From assembly GCA_014654535.1 (NCBI GenBank), contig BNBA01000016.1, positions 13,735-77,734 on the forward strand: DNA of 64,000 bases, read 5' to 3'. Positions 19,556 through 26,128 of the stretch are shown here, piece by piece. The DNA is from Xanthomonas boreopolis. GTDB taxonomy: Bacteria > Pseudomonadota > Gammaproteobacteria > Xanthomonadales > Xanthomonadaceae. The translations under genes were made by a program, and so were the position numbers. Position 1 is the stretch's first letter; every line of letters begins with the position of its first letter. The notes under the pieces were generated by a model, which was not told where the DNA came from, made no database searches, and saw only the letters and a program-made list of their open reading frames with translations.

Positions 19556-20077
19556 TCAGACGATCGAGCGCTGGTCTTCTTCGAGGCGCGAGGCCTCGGC
19601 GAAGAAGCGCGCCACCAGCCACAACACCGCCGCCACCAGCAACGCGAGCAGGTCGGCGGCATCGATGTCCAGCACCAGCCGGCCACCGTCGCGCGCATAG
19701 GCCGACCAGCCCTCCAGCAGCGCCGACAGCACCCCGTGCACCAGCACGGCGCACAACAGCAGCGCCGCGAAGCGGCCGAAGCGGCGCGCCGCCTGGGGCG
19801 GGAACACCTGGCCGGGCGCCACCTGGCCCAGCAGCACGGCCAACTGGTGGAGCGCGCCTGCCACCAGGCCGCCCTGCGCGATCGCCAGCGCGGTGGCCCA
19901 GCCCAGGCCCAGGTTGCCCGGATGGAGCGTCGCGCCACCCCAGCCGGCCCCGCCCTGCCAGGCTCCGATCACGCCGGACAGCGTCAGCAGCGGCGCCAGG
20001 ACCACGCCCAGCCAGACCGCCCAGCGCAGCCGGCGCGCAGCCCGGATGAGCTGCATTGACTTTTTCGTATTTTGCAT
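19556..20077 (-). CDS. DUF2975 family membrane protein
   Basis: 173-residue integral membrane protein with about four hydrophobic segments (around residues 18-35, 62-85, 100-120 and 140-158). It matches the DUF2975 plan: a short basic N-terminus, four helices, and a C-terminal FAEASRLEEDQRSIV (consensus F..a..L..d.dltV). Function unknown; it is nearly always next to a small XRE regulator, as here. Start at 20077 (MQNTKKSM) has no clear ribosome site; 20056 (MQLIRAAR) is equally possible. Confidence 0.85.
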   Translation of the reverse strand: MQNTKKSMQLIRAARRLRWAVWLGVVLAPLLTLSGVIGAWQGGAGWGGATLHPGNLGLGWATALAIAQGGLVAGALHQLAVLLGQVAPGQVFPPQAARRFGRFAALLLCAVLVHGVLSALLEGWSAYARDGGRLVLDIDAADLLALLVAAVLWLVARFFAEASRLEEDQRSIV

Positions 20078-20082
20078 ATTAA

Positions 20083-20099
20083 TTTCTGTTTTACAGAAA
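20083..20099. promoter_or_regulatory. Candidate operator between DUF2975/XRE and protease genes
   Basis: A perfect inverted repeat TTTCTGT-TTT-ACAGAAA lies in the 51-bp AT-rich gap between two divergent genes. It is much more AT-rich than its surroundings, sits where both promoters must lie, and is a plausible target for the XRE protein encoded two genes away. Confidence 0.5.
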
Positions 20100-20128
20100 A
20101 CAATTGTCTTGGATCAGGATACCCCTAT

Positions 20129-21445
20129 ATGTCCTCCCGTACCATCCGGCCGGTCCGTGCCGGCCTGTTCGCGATGCTGGTGGCGACGACCTGCGCCGCC
20201 TGGGCGATTCCGCCGGCGGACGCGGACGCACGAGCGCGCACCCTCCTGCAGCAGGCCGCGGACGGCGACGTGGCCGCGCTGGCCGCCTCCGCGCCCTCCC
20301 TGGAGCCGCGCTGGCAGTCCCTGGCGCAGGCCCGCTTGGCCGCCGCACGGTTGGACGAGCGCCATGCCATCGCCCTGGCCGAGGATTTCCTGCGCGGCGA
20401 CGGCGAGGGATGCGACGCGGCGCTGGCGCAAGGCGTCATCGCCGATGCCGCATTCGCCGCCGGGTCGTACGCGCGTGCCGCCGAGGCCGGGCGCGCGCGC
20501 CTGGCCCTGCTGCGGCGCTGCGATGGCGGCGCGGCGCAGATCGAGGGGGCGAGTACGCTGGCCGGCCTGGCGGGCAGCCTCGCCGCGGCGCCTGCGCAGC
20601 GGGTGGTGGCGTTCGAGCCCGGCCAGGCGCGATTCGCGCGCGACAAGGTGGGCCTGCCGCGCGCCCAGGTCGCGATCAACGGCCATGCGCAGGAGGCCGT
20701 GCTCGATACCGGCGCCAACCTGTCGGTGGTGTCGGCCTCGACCGCGGTCCGGCTGGGATTGCGCGAACTCGGCCAGGCCCGCGTGGGGACGTCGAGCCGC
20801 AGCTCGATCGCGACCCGCGTGGCGGTGGCCGATCGCCTGGAACTGGCCGGGCTCGTGCTCGAGCACGTGGTCTTCCTGGTGCTGGAGGACGCACAGCTGG
20901 AGATGCCGGTCCCGGGCGGCTATCGCATCGACGCGATCGTCGGCTTCCCGGTGTTCCGCGCGATGCAGCGCGTGCGCTTCGGCCACGACGGCGTGCTGAG
21001 CGCGGGGGGCGAGCACGCCGGCCCCGTGGCCGGGAGCCCGCTGGCGCTGGCCGGCAGCGATCTGTTCGTGGAGGCGCGCGTCGGCGGCATCGCCGTGCCG
21101 CTGCACCTGGACAGCGGCGGCAACGGCTCGTCGTTGTCGGCGCGCTTCGCCGCGCTGCACCCGAAGCTGGTGCGGCCGCTGCCGCGCAGCCGCCAGCGGC
21201 TTGCCGGCGCCGGCGGTGCCACCGAGCAGGAAGTCGCGCAATGGAAGGACGTCGAGGTCGCCGTGGGCGGGCGCCGCCACCGCCTGGGCTCGCTGCCGGT
21301 CGCGCTGCGCGATTCCACCGACGTGCAGGCGCGCAGCCAGGGCGTGCTGGGCGGCGACATGCTCAACGCGTTCGACAGCTGGACGCTGGATTTCCGCAGC
21401 ATGCGGTTCGAGCTGGGCGAGCCGTTGGCCGCGCCGGCGCGCTGA
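20129..21445 (+). CDS. Retropepsin-like aspartic protease, two domains
   Basis: 438-residue exported protein. The N-terminus (RAGLFAMLVATTCAAWA) is a signal peptide. Residues ~30-155 are Ala-rich, helical and repeat-like. Two retropepsin-like domains follow: the first has AVLDTGANLSVVSA (Asp193-Thr-Gly) and DAIVGFPVF; the second has HLDSGGNGSSL (Asp328-Ser-Gly) and GVLGGDMLNAFDSWTLDF. A DTG plus a DSG could pair as the two catalytic aspartates of a single-chain pepsin-like enzyme. Likely periplasmic. Substrate unknown. ATG at 20129 chosen; the frame is open 19 codons upstream through the operator. Confidence 0.8.
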   Translation: MSSRTIRPVRAGLFAMLVATTCAAWAIPPADADARARTLLQQAADGDVAALAASAPSLEPRWQSLAQARLAAARLDERHAIALAEDFLRGDGEGCDAALAQGVIADAAFAAGSYARAAEAGRARLALLRRCDGGAAQIEGASTLAGLAGSLAAAPAQRVVAFEPGQARFARDKVGLPRAQVAINGHAQEAVLDTGANLSVVSASTAVRLGLRELGQARVGTSSRSSIATRVAVADRLELAGLVLEHVVFLVLEDAQLEMPVPGGYRIDAIVGFPVFRAMQRVRFGHDGVLSAGGEHAGPVAGSPLALAGSDLFVEARVGGIAVPLHLDSGGNGSSLSARFAALHPKLVRPLPRSRQRLAGAGGATEQEVAQWKDVEVAVGGRRHRLGSLPVALRDSTDVQARSQGVLGGDMLNAFDSWTLDFRSMRFELGEPLAAPAR

Positions 21446-21460
21446 ATCGCGCCCGCGATG

Positions 21461-21495
21461 AAAAAGGGCCCGGGCATCGCGCGATGCCCGGGCCC
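21461..21495 (-). terminator. Intrinsic terminator of the 2-oxoacid dehydrogenase operon
   Basis: A 30-base GC-rich inverted repeat (21466-21495; arms GGGCCCGGGCATCGC and its complement) is flanked on its left by AAAAA (21461-21465). Read on the minus strand this is a stem followed by a U tract. It lies 20 nt after the E2 stop and between convergent genes, so it may stop the protease gene as well. Confidence 0.85.
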
Positions 21496-21515
21496 TGCCG
21501 ACGAGGAATCGGCCG

Positions 21516-23006
21516 TTACTGTGCCAGCGCGAGATCGTCGATCAAGGCGCGCAGGAAGCGCGCCGCTTCGCCGCCGGTGCAGGCGCGATGATCGAAGGTC
21601 AGCGACAGCGGGATCACCTTGTGCGTCTCGATCCCGCCCATCACCGGCACCAGCTGGTGGCGGGCGCGGCCGGCCGCGACGATCGCCACGCAGGGCGGCA
21701 CCACCACCGGCGTCGCGTAGCGGCCGGCGAACATGCCGAAGTTGCTCAGCGAGATCGTGTAGCCGGTCAGCTCCGAGGCGGGGATGCTGCGGTTGCCGAC
21801 CTGCTCGCGCAGGCGGTTGACGCCCTCGCGGATGCCGCGCGCGTCGAGCATGTCTGCATTGCGCAGCGCCGGCACGAACAGGCCGTCGTCGGTGTCCACG
21901 GCGATGCCGACGTCGACATGGCCGTGCAGGGTGCGGGTCAGGGTCTCGCCGTCGAACCAGGCATTGAGCGCCGGCACCGCCTGGCAGGCGGAGACGATCG
22001 CGCGCACCAGGCGCACGGTGACGTCGTTGCCCGGCAGCCAGGCGTGTACGTCGGCATCGTCGTTGAGCGTGGTCGGCACGACCTTGCTGTGCGCGTCGGC
22101 CATCACCCGCGCCATGTTGCGGCGCACGCCCTTGAGCGGTTCGGGCTGGCCATTGGCGGCCACGCCCGGCGGCTGGGTGCGCATCGGCTTGCCGGAGGCG
22201 GACAGGGGCGGGCGCTGCGCTTCCAAGCCCCTCTCCGCCCGGGAGAGGGGTTGGGGCGAGGGTTCGGTGGACACGGGGGCGATACGGGCAGCCGCATCCT
22301 CACCCCCGACCCCCGCTCCGCGCCCCGGCTCGCGCTCGTCGCGCGAGCGCTCCGACGCATGCGCGCCAGTGGCGCGCGAGGCATGCGCCGTCGCCCCGGA
22401 GGGCGAGGGGAGCAGGGCACCGCCATTTGCCGCCTGCTTCAGGTCCGCCATCGTCACCGTGCCGTCGGCACCGCTGGCGCGCACGCGCGCCAGGTCGACG
22501 CCGAGCTTCCTGGCCATCGCGCGTACCGCCGGCATCGCCTTGATCCCGCCGACCGCGACCGCCTGTTCGGCATGCACCGCGTTGGAGCTCTGCATCGCGC
22601 CGACCACGGTACCGGCGTCGGCCGCTTCCGTCTCGGCGCCGGTGCTTTCGCGGGAAGGCGCCGTCGGGGCTGAAGCCCCTCCCGCAGGGTCCTGGTGCGT
22701 GGCGGAGGCGCCGCCATGGTGGTGCCCGGTGTCCTGGCCCTCGGCGCGCTGCGGCAGGTTCGGGTCGATCTCGAACTGCGCCAGCATCGCGCCGGTGACG
22801 ACCACGTCGCCGGCCGCGCCGGCCAGCTTGACGACCTTGCCGGAAACCGGCGAGGGCACTTCCACCACCGCCTTGGCGGTCTCCATCGACACCAGCGGCT
22901 CGTCGAGCCGGATCGTGTCGCCCTCCTTGACGAACCATTCGACGATGGTGGCGTCGGGCAGGCCTTCGCCGAGGTCGGGCAGGTTGAAATTCTTGGTCTC
23001 GCTCAT
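21516..23006 (-). CDS. 2-oxoacid dehydrogenase E2 (dihydrolipoamide acyltransferase)
   Basis: 496-residue E2 core protein that accepts an acyl group on lipoamide and passes it to CoA. Domains: lipoyl domain 4-82 with Lys45 in METAKAVVEV; peripheral-subunit-binding domain about 157-193 (AMPAVRAMARKLGVDL); catalytic domain from ~290, ending DHRACTGGEAARFL, where His473 is the catalytic residue. The usual HxxxDG aspartate is Thr477 here. Both linkers contain translated intergenic palindromes (about 105-119 and 199-260). The ATG at 23006 overlaps the SH3-like gene's stop. Whether the complex acts on pyruvate or branched-chain 2-oxoacids cannot be decided; no E3 gene is nearby. Confidence 0.93.
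   Translation of the reverse strand: MSETKNFNLPDLGEGLPDATIVEWFVKEGDTIRLDEPLVSMETAKAVVEVPSPVSGKVVKLAGAAGDVVVTGAMLAQFEIDPNLPQRAEGQDTGHHHGGASATHQDPAGGASAPTAPSRESTGAETEAADAGTVVGAMQSSNAVHAEQAVAVGGIKAMPAVRAMARKLGVDLARVRASGADGTVTMADLKQAANGGALLPSPSGATAHASRATGAHASERSRDEREPGRGAGVGGEDAAARIAPVSTEPSPQPLSRAERGLEAQRPPLSASGKPMRTQPPGVAANGQPEPLKGVRRNMARVMADAHSKVVPTTLNDDADVHAWLPGNDVTVRLVRAIVSACQAVPALNAWFDGETLTRTLHGHVDVGIAVDTDDGLFVPALRNADMLDARGIREGVNRLREQVGNRSIPASELTGYTISLSNFGMFAGRYATPVVVPPCVAIVAAGRARHQLVPVMGGIETHKVIPLSLTFDHRACTGGEAARFLRALIDDLALAQ
22227..22411 (-). repeat. Family B palindromic repeat inside the E2 coding region
   Basis: The segment opens with CCCCTCTCC-GCCC-GGGAGAGGGG followed by TTGGGGCGAGGGT, the same arrangement (on the opposite strand) as the right end of the intergenic repeat at 58087-58213 and the core of 34890-34915. 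It continues through CCTCACCCCCGACCCCC and ends near CCCCGGAGGGCGAGGGGAG. In frame it encodes about residues 199-260 of E2, including EPSPQPLSRAERGLE. The open frame is kept. Confidence 0.75.
22651..22693 (-). repeat. Family A palindrome inside the E2 coding region
   Basis: GTCGGGGCTGAAGCCCCTCCCGC (core stem GGGGCT-GA-AGCCCC, 22666-22679) matches the REP-like elements at 25821-25840, 25971-26043 and 56055-56120, with G/C in place of A/T in the stem. It is translated as residues ~105-119 of E2 (DPAGGASAPTAPSR), in the linker after the lipoyl domain. Confidence 0.7.
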
Positions 23007-23389
23007 GGTGTTTCGCATTCCAGCAGAGGTTCTTCGAGCAGTTCCAGGTCGGCTTCCGGCAGCCAGCCCAACGCGCCGTCGGCGCGTTCGGACCACCACC
23101 AGCCGCCGTGTTCGTGATGCAGCAGCACGGTGTCGCCACGGTCGGCGTCGAGCTCGCGCGCATCGTAGTCGCGCAACGCCTCGGCGCGGCCGTCGCCGAG
23201 CGGGCGCAGCCAGGCATGCGGCGCCCAGCCGGCGTTGCCGCCGTCCAGGCGCACCCAGGCGAACGCCGGCCATTCCTCGTCGCGCACGCCCACTTCGACC
23301 ACCTGGCCGGCGTCGAAGCGGATCGGATTGGGATAGGACGTGCGGTAGTCGCAGAGCAGTCGGGCGCGCAGCATGTCGGAGCGTGCCAC
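23003..23389 (-). CDS. SH3-like domain protein in the dehydrogenase operon
   Basis: 128-residue soluble protein. Two SH3-like halves are visible: residues ~8-65 (LLCDYRTSYPNPIRFDAGQVVEVG ending GWAPHAWLRPL, quoted in two parts of one barrel) and ~70-122 (ALRDYDARELDADRGD, then GGWWWSERADGALGWLP). Both have the ALYDY-like start and W-G-W-x-P end of SH3 folds. It starts 3 nt after the E1 beta stop (GTG 23389; ATG 23374 is an alternative) and overlaps E2 by 4 nt, so it is co-translated with the complex. Role unknown; a structural or regulatory partner of the complex is an inference. Confidence 0.8.
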   Translation of the reverse strand: MARSDMLRARLLCDYRTSYPNPIRFDAGQVVEVGVRDEEWPAFAWVRLDGGNAGWAPHAWLRPLGDGRAEALRDYDARELDADRGDTVLLHHEHGGWWWSERADGALGWLPEADLELLEEPLLECETP

Positions 23390-23392
23390 GCG

Positions 23393-24379
23393 CTATCCCG
23401 CGGCCACGGCCCGCCTCGCGGCGGCGGCGATGCGTTCCACGCTCGGCAGGTACTTCATCTCCAGCCGGAACAGCGGGATGTGGGTGTCGTAGCCGGTGAC
23501 GCGCTCGACCGGGGCGAGCAGGTCGTACATCGACCGCTCGGCCAGGCGCGCGGCGATCTCGGCGCCGAAGCCGGCGGTGCGCGGGGCTTCCTGCACGATC
23601 ACGCAGCGGCCGGTCTTGGCCACCGATTCGGCGATGGTGTCGAAGTCCAGCGGGCGCAGCGTGGCCACGTCGATCACCTCGGCGCTGATGCCTTCGCCGG
23701 CCAGCTTGTCGGCCGCTTCCAGCGCTTCCTTCACCTGCGCGCCCCAGGCCACCAGGGTCACGTCGGTGCCGTCGCGCAGCACGAAGCACACGTCCAGCGG
23801 CAGCGCCTCGCCGTCGTCGGCGACCACTTCCTTGTACTGGCGGTAGATGCGCTTGGGTTCGAAGTAGATCACCGGATCCGGGTCGCGGATCGCCGCCAGC
23901 AGCAGGCCGTAGGCGCGCTGCGGCGAGGACGGCATCACCACGCGCAGGCCCGGCACGTTGGTGAACAGCGCCTCGTTGGCCTCGCTGTGGTGCTCCGGCG
24001 CGCGGATGCCGCCGCCCCACGGCACGCGCAGCACCATCGGGCAATGCAGGCGCCCGCGGGTGCGGTTGCGCAGGCGCGCGGCGTGGTTGATCAGGTGGTC
24101 GAGCATCGGGTAGACGAAGCCGTCGAACTGCGATTCGGCCACCGGCTTCATGCCCTGCGCGGCCAGGCCGACGCTCAGGCCGGCGATGGTGGTCTCGTCG
24201 AGCGGGGTATCCAGCACGCGCTGCGCGCCGAAGCGCTGCTGCAAGCCGGCGGTGGCGCGGAACACGCCGCCGTTGACGCCGACGTCCTCGCCGAGCACCA
24301 GCACCGACGGGTCGTGTTCCAGTTCCCAGGCCAGCGCCTGGGTGATCGCTTCGATGAGGGTGATGGGGGTCGTGGTCAT
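23393..24379 (-). CDS. 2-oxoacid dehydrogenase E1 beta subunit
   Basis: 328-residue beta subunit of a heterotetrameric E1, which decarboxylates a 2-oxoacid with thiamine diphosphate and acylates E2. It has the transketolase-type pyrimidine-binding region (EHDPSVLVLGEDVGVNGGVF, PLDETTIAGLSVGLAAQG), the conserved RVPWGGGIRAPEHHSEANEA, and the C-terminal transketolase_C domain (DVATLRPLDFDTI). ATG at 24379 (MTTTPITL) is preferred; an in-frame ATG at 24472 overlaps the E1 alpha end by 8 nt and would add a 31-residue low-complexity leader. Third-last gene of the operon. Confidence 0.94.
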   Translation of the reverse strand: MTTTPITLIEAITQALAWELEHDPSVLVLGEDVGVNGGVFRATAGLQQRFGAQRVLDTPLDETTIAGLSVGLAAQGMKPVAESQFDGFVYPMLDHLINHAARLRNRTRGRLHCPMVLRVPWGGGIRAPEHHSEANEALFTNVPGLRVVMPSSPQRAYGLLLAAIRDPDPVIYFEPKRIYRQYKEVVADDGEALPLDVCFVLRDGTDVTLVAWGAQVKEALEAADKLAGEGISAEVIDVATLRPLDFDTIAESVAKTGRCVIVQEAPRTAGFGAEIAARLAERSMYDLLAPVERVTGYDTHIPLFRLEMKYLPSVERIAAAARRAVAAG

Positions 24380-24464
24380 CTGGGTCTCTCCCCGCGCACC
24401 GGCGGCGCTGTCGAAAGTGCCTGCGTCGTGCGGGGCGTGGCTGTCGTTCGGACGCTGCTTCAGA

Positions 24465-25553
24465 TCATCCATGGCGTTGCTCCAGTGCGAGGACCGCGGC
24501 GCGCTGGGACAACAGCTCCGGCGGCGGATCGGCATACAGGTAGTCGAACATCGCCTCGACCGGCTGCACCGGCGTGGCGAGATAGGCATTGACCTCTTCG
24601 TCCACGTGCGCGGCGCACTCGGCCTTCCACGCGTCTTCCTGCGCCTGGTCCCAGGCGCCCTGGGCGACGAGATAGTTGCGCAGGCGGTGCATCGGCTCGC
24701 GCGCCCAGGCCGCCTTGACCTCGGCATCGTCGCGGTAGCGACGCGCGTCGTCGGCGGTGGTGTGGTCGGACAGACGGTAGGTGAGGAACTCGATGACGGT
24801 GCCGCCTTCGCCGGCCAGCGCGCGCTCGCGCGCCTGCCGCATCGCTTCCAGCACCGCGATCATGTCGTTGCCGTCCACCTGCAGGCAGTGCAGGCCGCCG
24901 GCGATGCCCTTCTGCGCCAGCGTCTGCGCGCCGGTCTGCGCCGAACGCGGCACCGAGATGGCCCAGCCGTTGTTCACCACGCACAGGATCAGCGGCAGCT
25001 TGTAGGCGCCGGCGGAATTGAGCGCGGCGTAGAAATCGGTCTTGGAGCTGCCGCCGTCGCCGCATACCGCCACCGCGACCTGCGGCTTGTTCTGCAGCTT
25101 GAACGCCAGCGCGGCACCGGCCGCGTGCAGGCACTGGGTGGAGATCGGCACGCAGAACGGGAAATCGATGCCGGCCGGGGTGTCGCGCGGGAAGTCGTTG
25201 CCGCGCTCGTCGCCGCCCCAGTACAACAGCACGTCGCGCGGGCGCACGCCGCGTTCGAACAGCGCGCCGTATTCGCGGTAGCTCGGCGCGAACACGTCGC
25301 CGTCCTTCATCGACGCGCCGATGCCGACGTGCGAGGCCTCGTGGCCCAGGCAGGCGGCATAGGTGCCGAGCTTGCCGGTGCGCTGCAGGGCGATCGCCTT
25401 GCTGTCGAAGGTGCGCACGTACAGCATCCGCTTGAACAGCTCCACCAGCCGGCGCGGGTTGGCGGCATCGGCGGGAAGGTCGTCGCGGAGCGGCCTGCCG
25501 TCCGCGTCCAGGTACTGGAGAAACTCGATCTCGAACTGCGCGGCAACGGTCAT
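24465..25553 (-). CDS. 2-oxoacid dehydrogenase E1 alpha subunit
   Basis: 362-residue TPP-binding alpha subunit. The GDG...NN thiamine diphosphate motif is VCGDGGSSKTDFYAALNS through ILCVVNN; the phosphorylation-loop-like YRLSDHTTADDARRYR is present; YREYGALFERG and HEASHVGIGA are family landmarks. The ATG at 25553 (MTVAAQFE) has GAAGGTG about 9 nt upstream; ATG 25571 and TTG 25574 are weaker alternatives. First gene of the operon. It is more like branched-chain/PdhA-type E1 than the single-chain AceE. Confidence 0.94.
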   Translation of the reverse strand: MTVAAQFEIEFLQYLDADGRPLRDDLPADAANPRRLVELFKRMLYVRTFDSKAIALQRTGKLGTYAACLGHEASHVGIGASMKDGDVFAPSYREYGALFERGVRPRDVLLYWGGDERGNDFPRDTPAGIDFPFCVPISTQCLHAAGAALAFKLQNKPQVAVAVCGDGGSSKTDFYAALNSAGAYKLPLILCVVNNGWAISVPRSAQTGAQTLAQKGIAGGLHCLQVDGNDMIAVLEAMRQARERALAGEGGTVIEFLTYRLSDHTTADDARRYRDDAEVKAAWAREPMHRLRNYLVAQGAWDQAQEDAWKAECAAHVDEEVNAYLATPVQPVEAMFDYLYADPPPELLSQRAAVLALEQRHG

Positions 25554-26076
25554 TGCGTACGGCACCTTCATCAAGAAGTTTCAGATGATATGAAGTGCCA
25601 TGTTAAGGAACTCGTAGCGGGAACCCGTCCTGCGCTGCAGCACGTTTTCATGCTGGCGTGCACCATGAATGGGCCGGTTTCGCGCGCGCAATCCCGGCGG
25701 CGCAGGCAGTTGCGCCGTGCTGCGCTGCGGCGTTCGGAGGCACGATACGCACATTGGTGCTGGCGGGCAGGGCACGGGTCGCGAGAGGGCTCCAACTCCG
25801 GCAGGGTGACCGGTAAGGCTCCGTCGGGACTGAAGTCCCCAAAATGCACTCCCATCGTGCACTCCCACCCTCGGATGGTCAGGTATCGAGCAGGGGAGTC
25901 TTGCAAAGAGCTGGCATGCGCCGCGGGCCTTCGCCCCATCCCCTGCGGGCCGGACCAGCTGGCGATGCCCTTGTGGGAGGGACTTCAGTCCCGACGAGGC
26001 CGTGCCGGTGACGCCTCGTCGGGAACGAAGTCCCTCCCGCGGAGTACGCCGTCGACAAGGCGCAGGGCAAACGTCC
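25554..26076. other. Gene-free interval with REP-like elements
   Basis: About 520 bp upstream of the E1 alpha gene without a credible gene. It carries a single family A palindrome at 25821-25840 (core GGGACTGAAGTCCC, 25826-25839) and a paired copy at 25971-26043, annotated separately. Positions 25585-25620 are relatively AT-rich and are the likeliest place for the dehydrogenase operon promoter. A direct repeat of GTGCACTCCCA-like text at about 25845-25872 is also visible. The rest shows nothing I can name. Confidence 0.6.
25971..26043. repeat. Paired REP-like inverted repeat (family A)
   Basis: Two copies of the GGGAGGGACTTCAGTCCCGA-type element face each other: 25975-26000 and 26013-26038, 26-nt arms with two mismatches and a 12-nt spacer. 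Each arm has its own small palindrome. The layout is like the REP doublets (BIMEs) of enterobacteria and the GTAG-free palindromes known in Xanthomonadaceae. Confidence 0.75.
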
Positions 26077-26108
26077 AAAGAAAAGGGGCGCGGCTCGCGC
26101 CGCGCCCC
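26077..26108 (-). terminator. Intrinsic terminator of the secreted nuclease gene
   Basis: A stem of GGGGCGCGGC and its complement (26085-26094 / 26099-26108) with a TCGC tetraloop is preceded on the plus strand by AAAGAAAA. On the minus strand it is a strong hairpin followed by UUUUCUUU, 21 nt after the stop codon. Confidence 0.85.
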
Positions 26109-26128
26109 TTCGGACCCACGCCGCTCGC

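Noticed and set aside
24380-24472. A longer E1 beta with an N-terminal extension from the ATG at 24472
   Set aside because: The added 31 residues are low-complexity and not family-like; MTTTPITL at 24379 begins just before the conserved fold. Coupling to E1 alpha makes the longer form possible but less likely.
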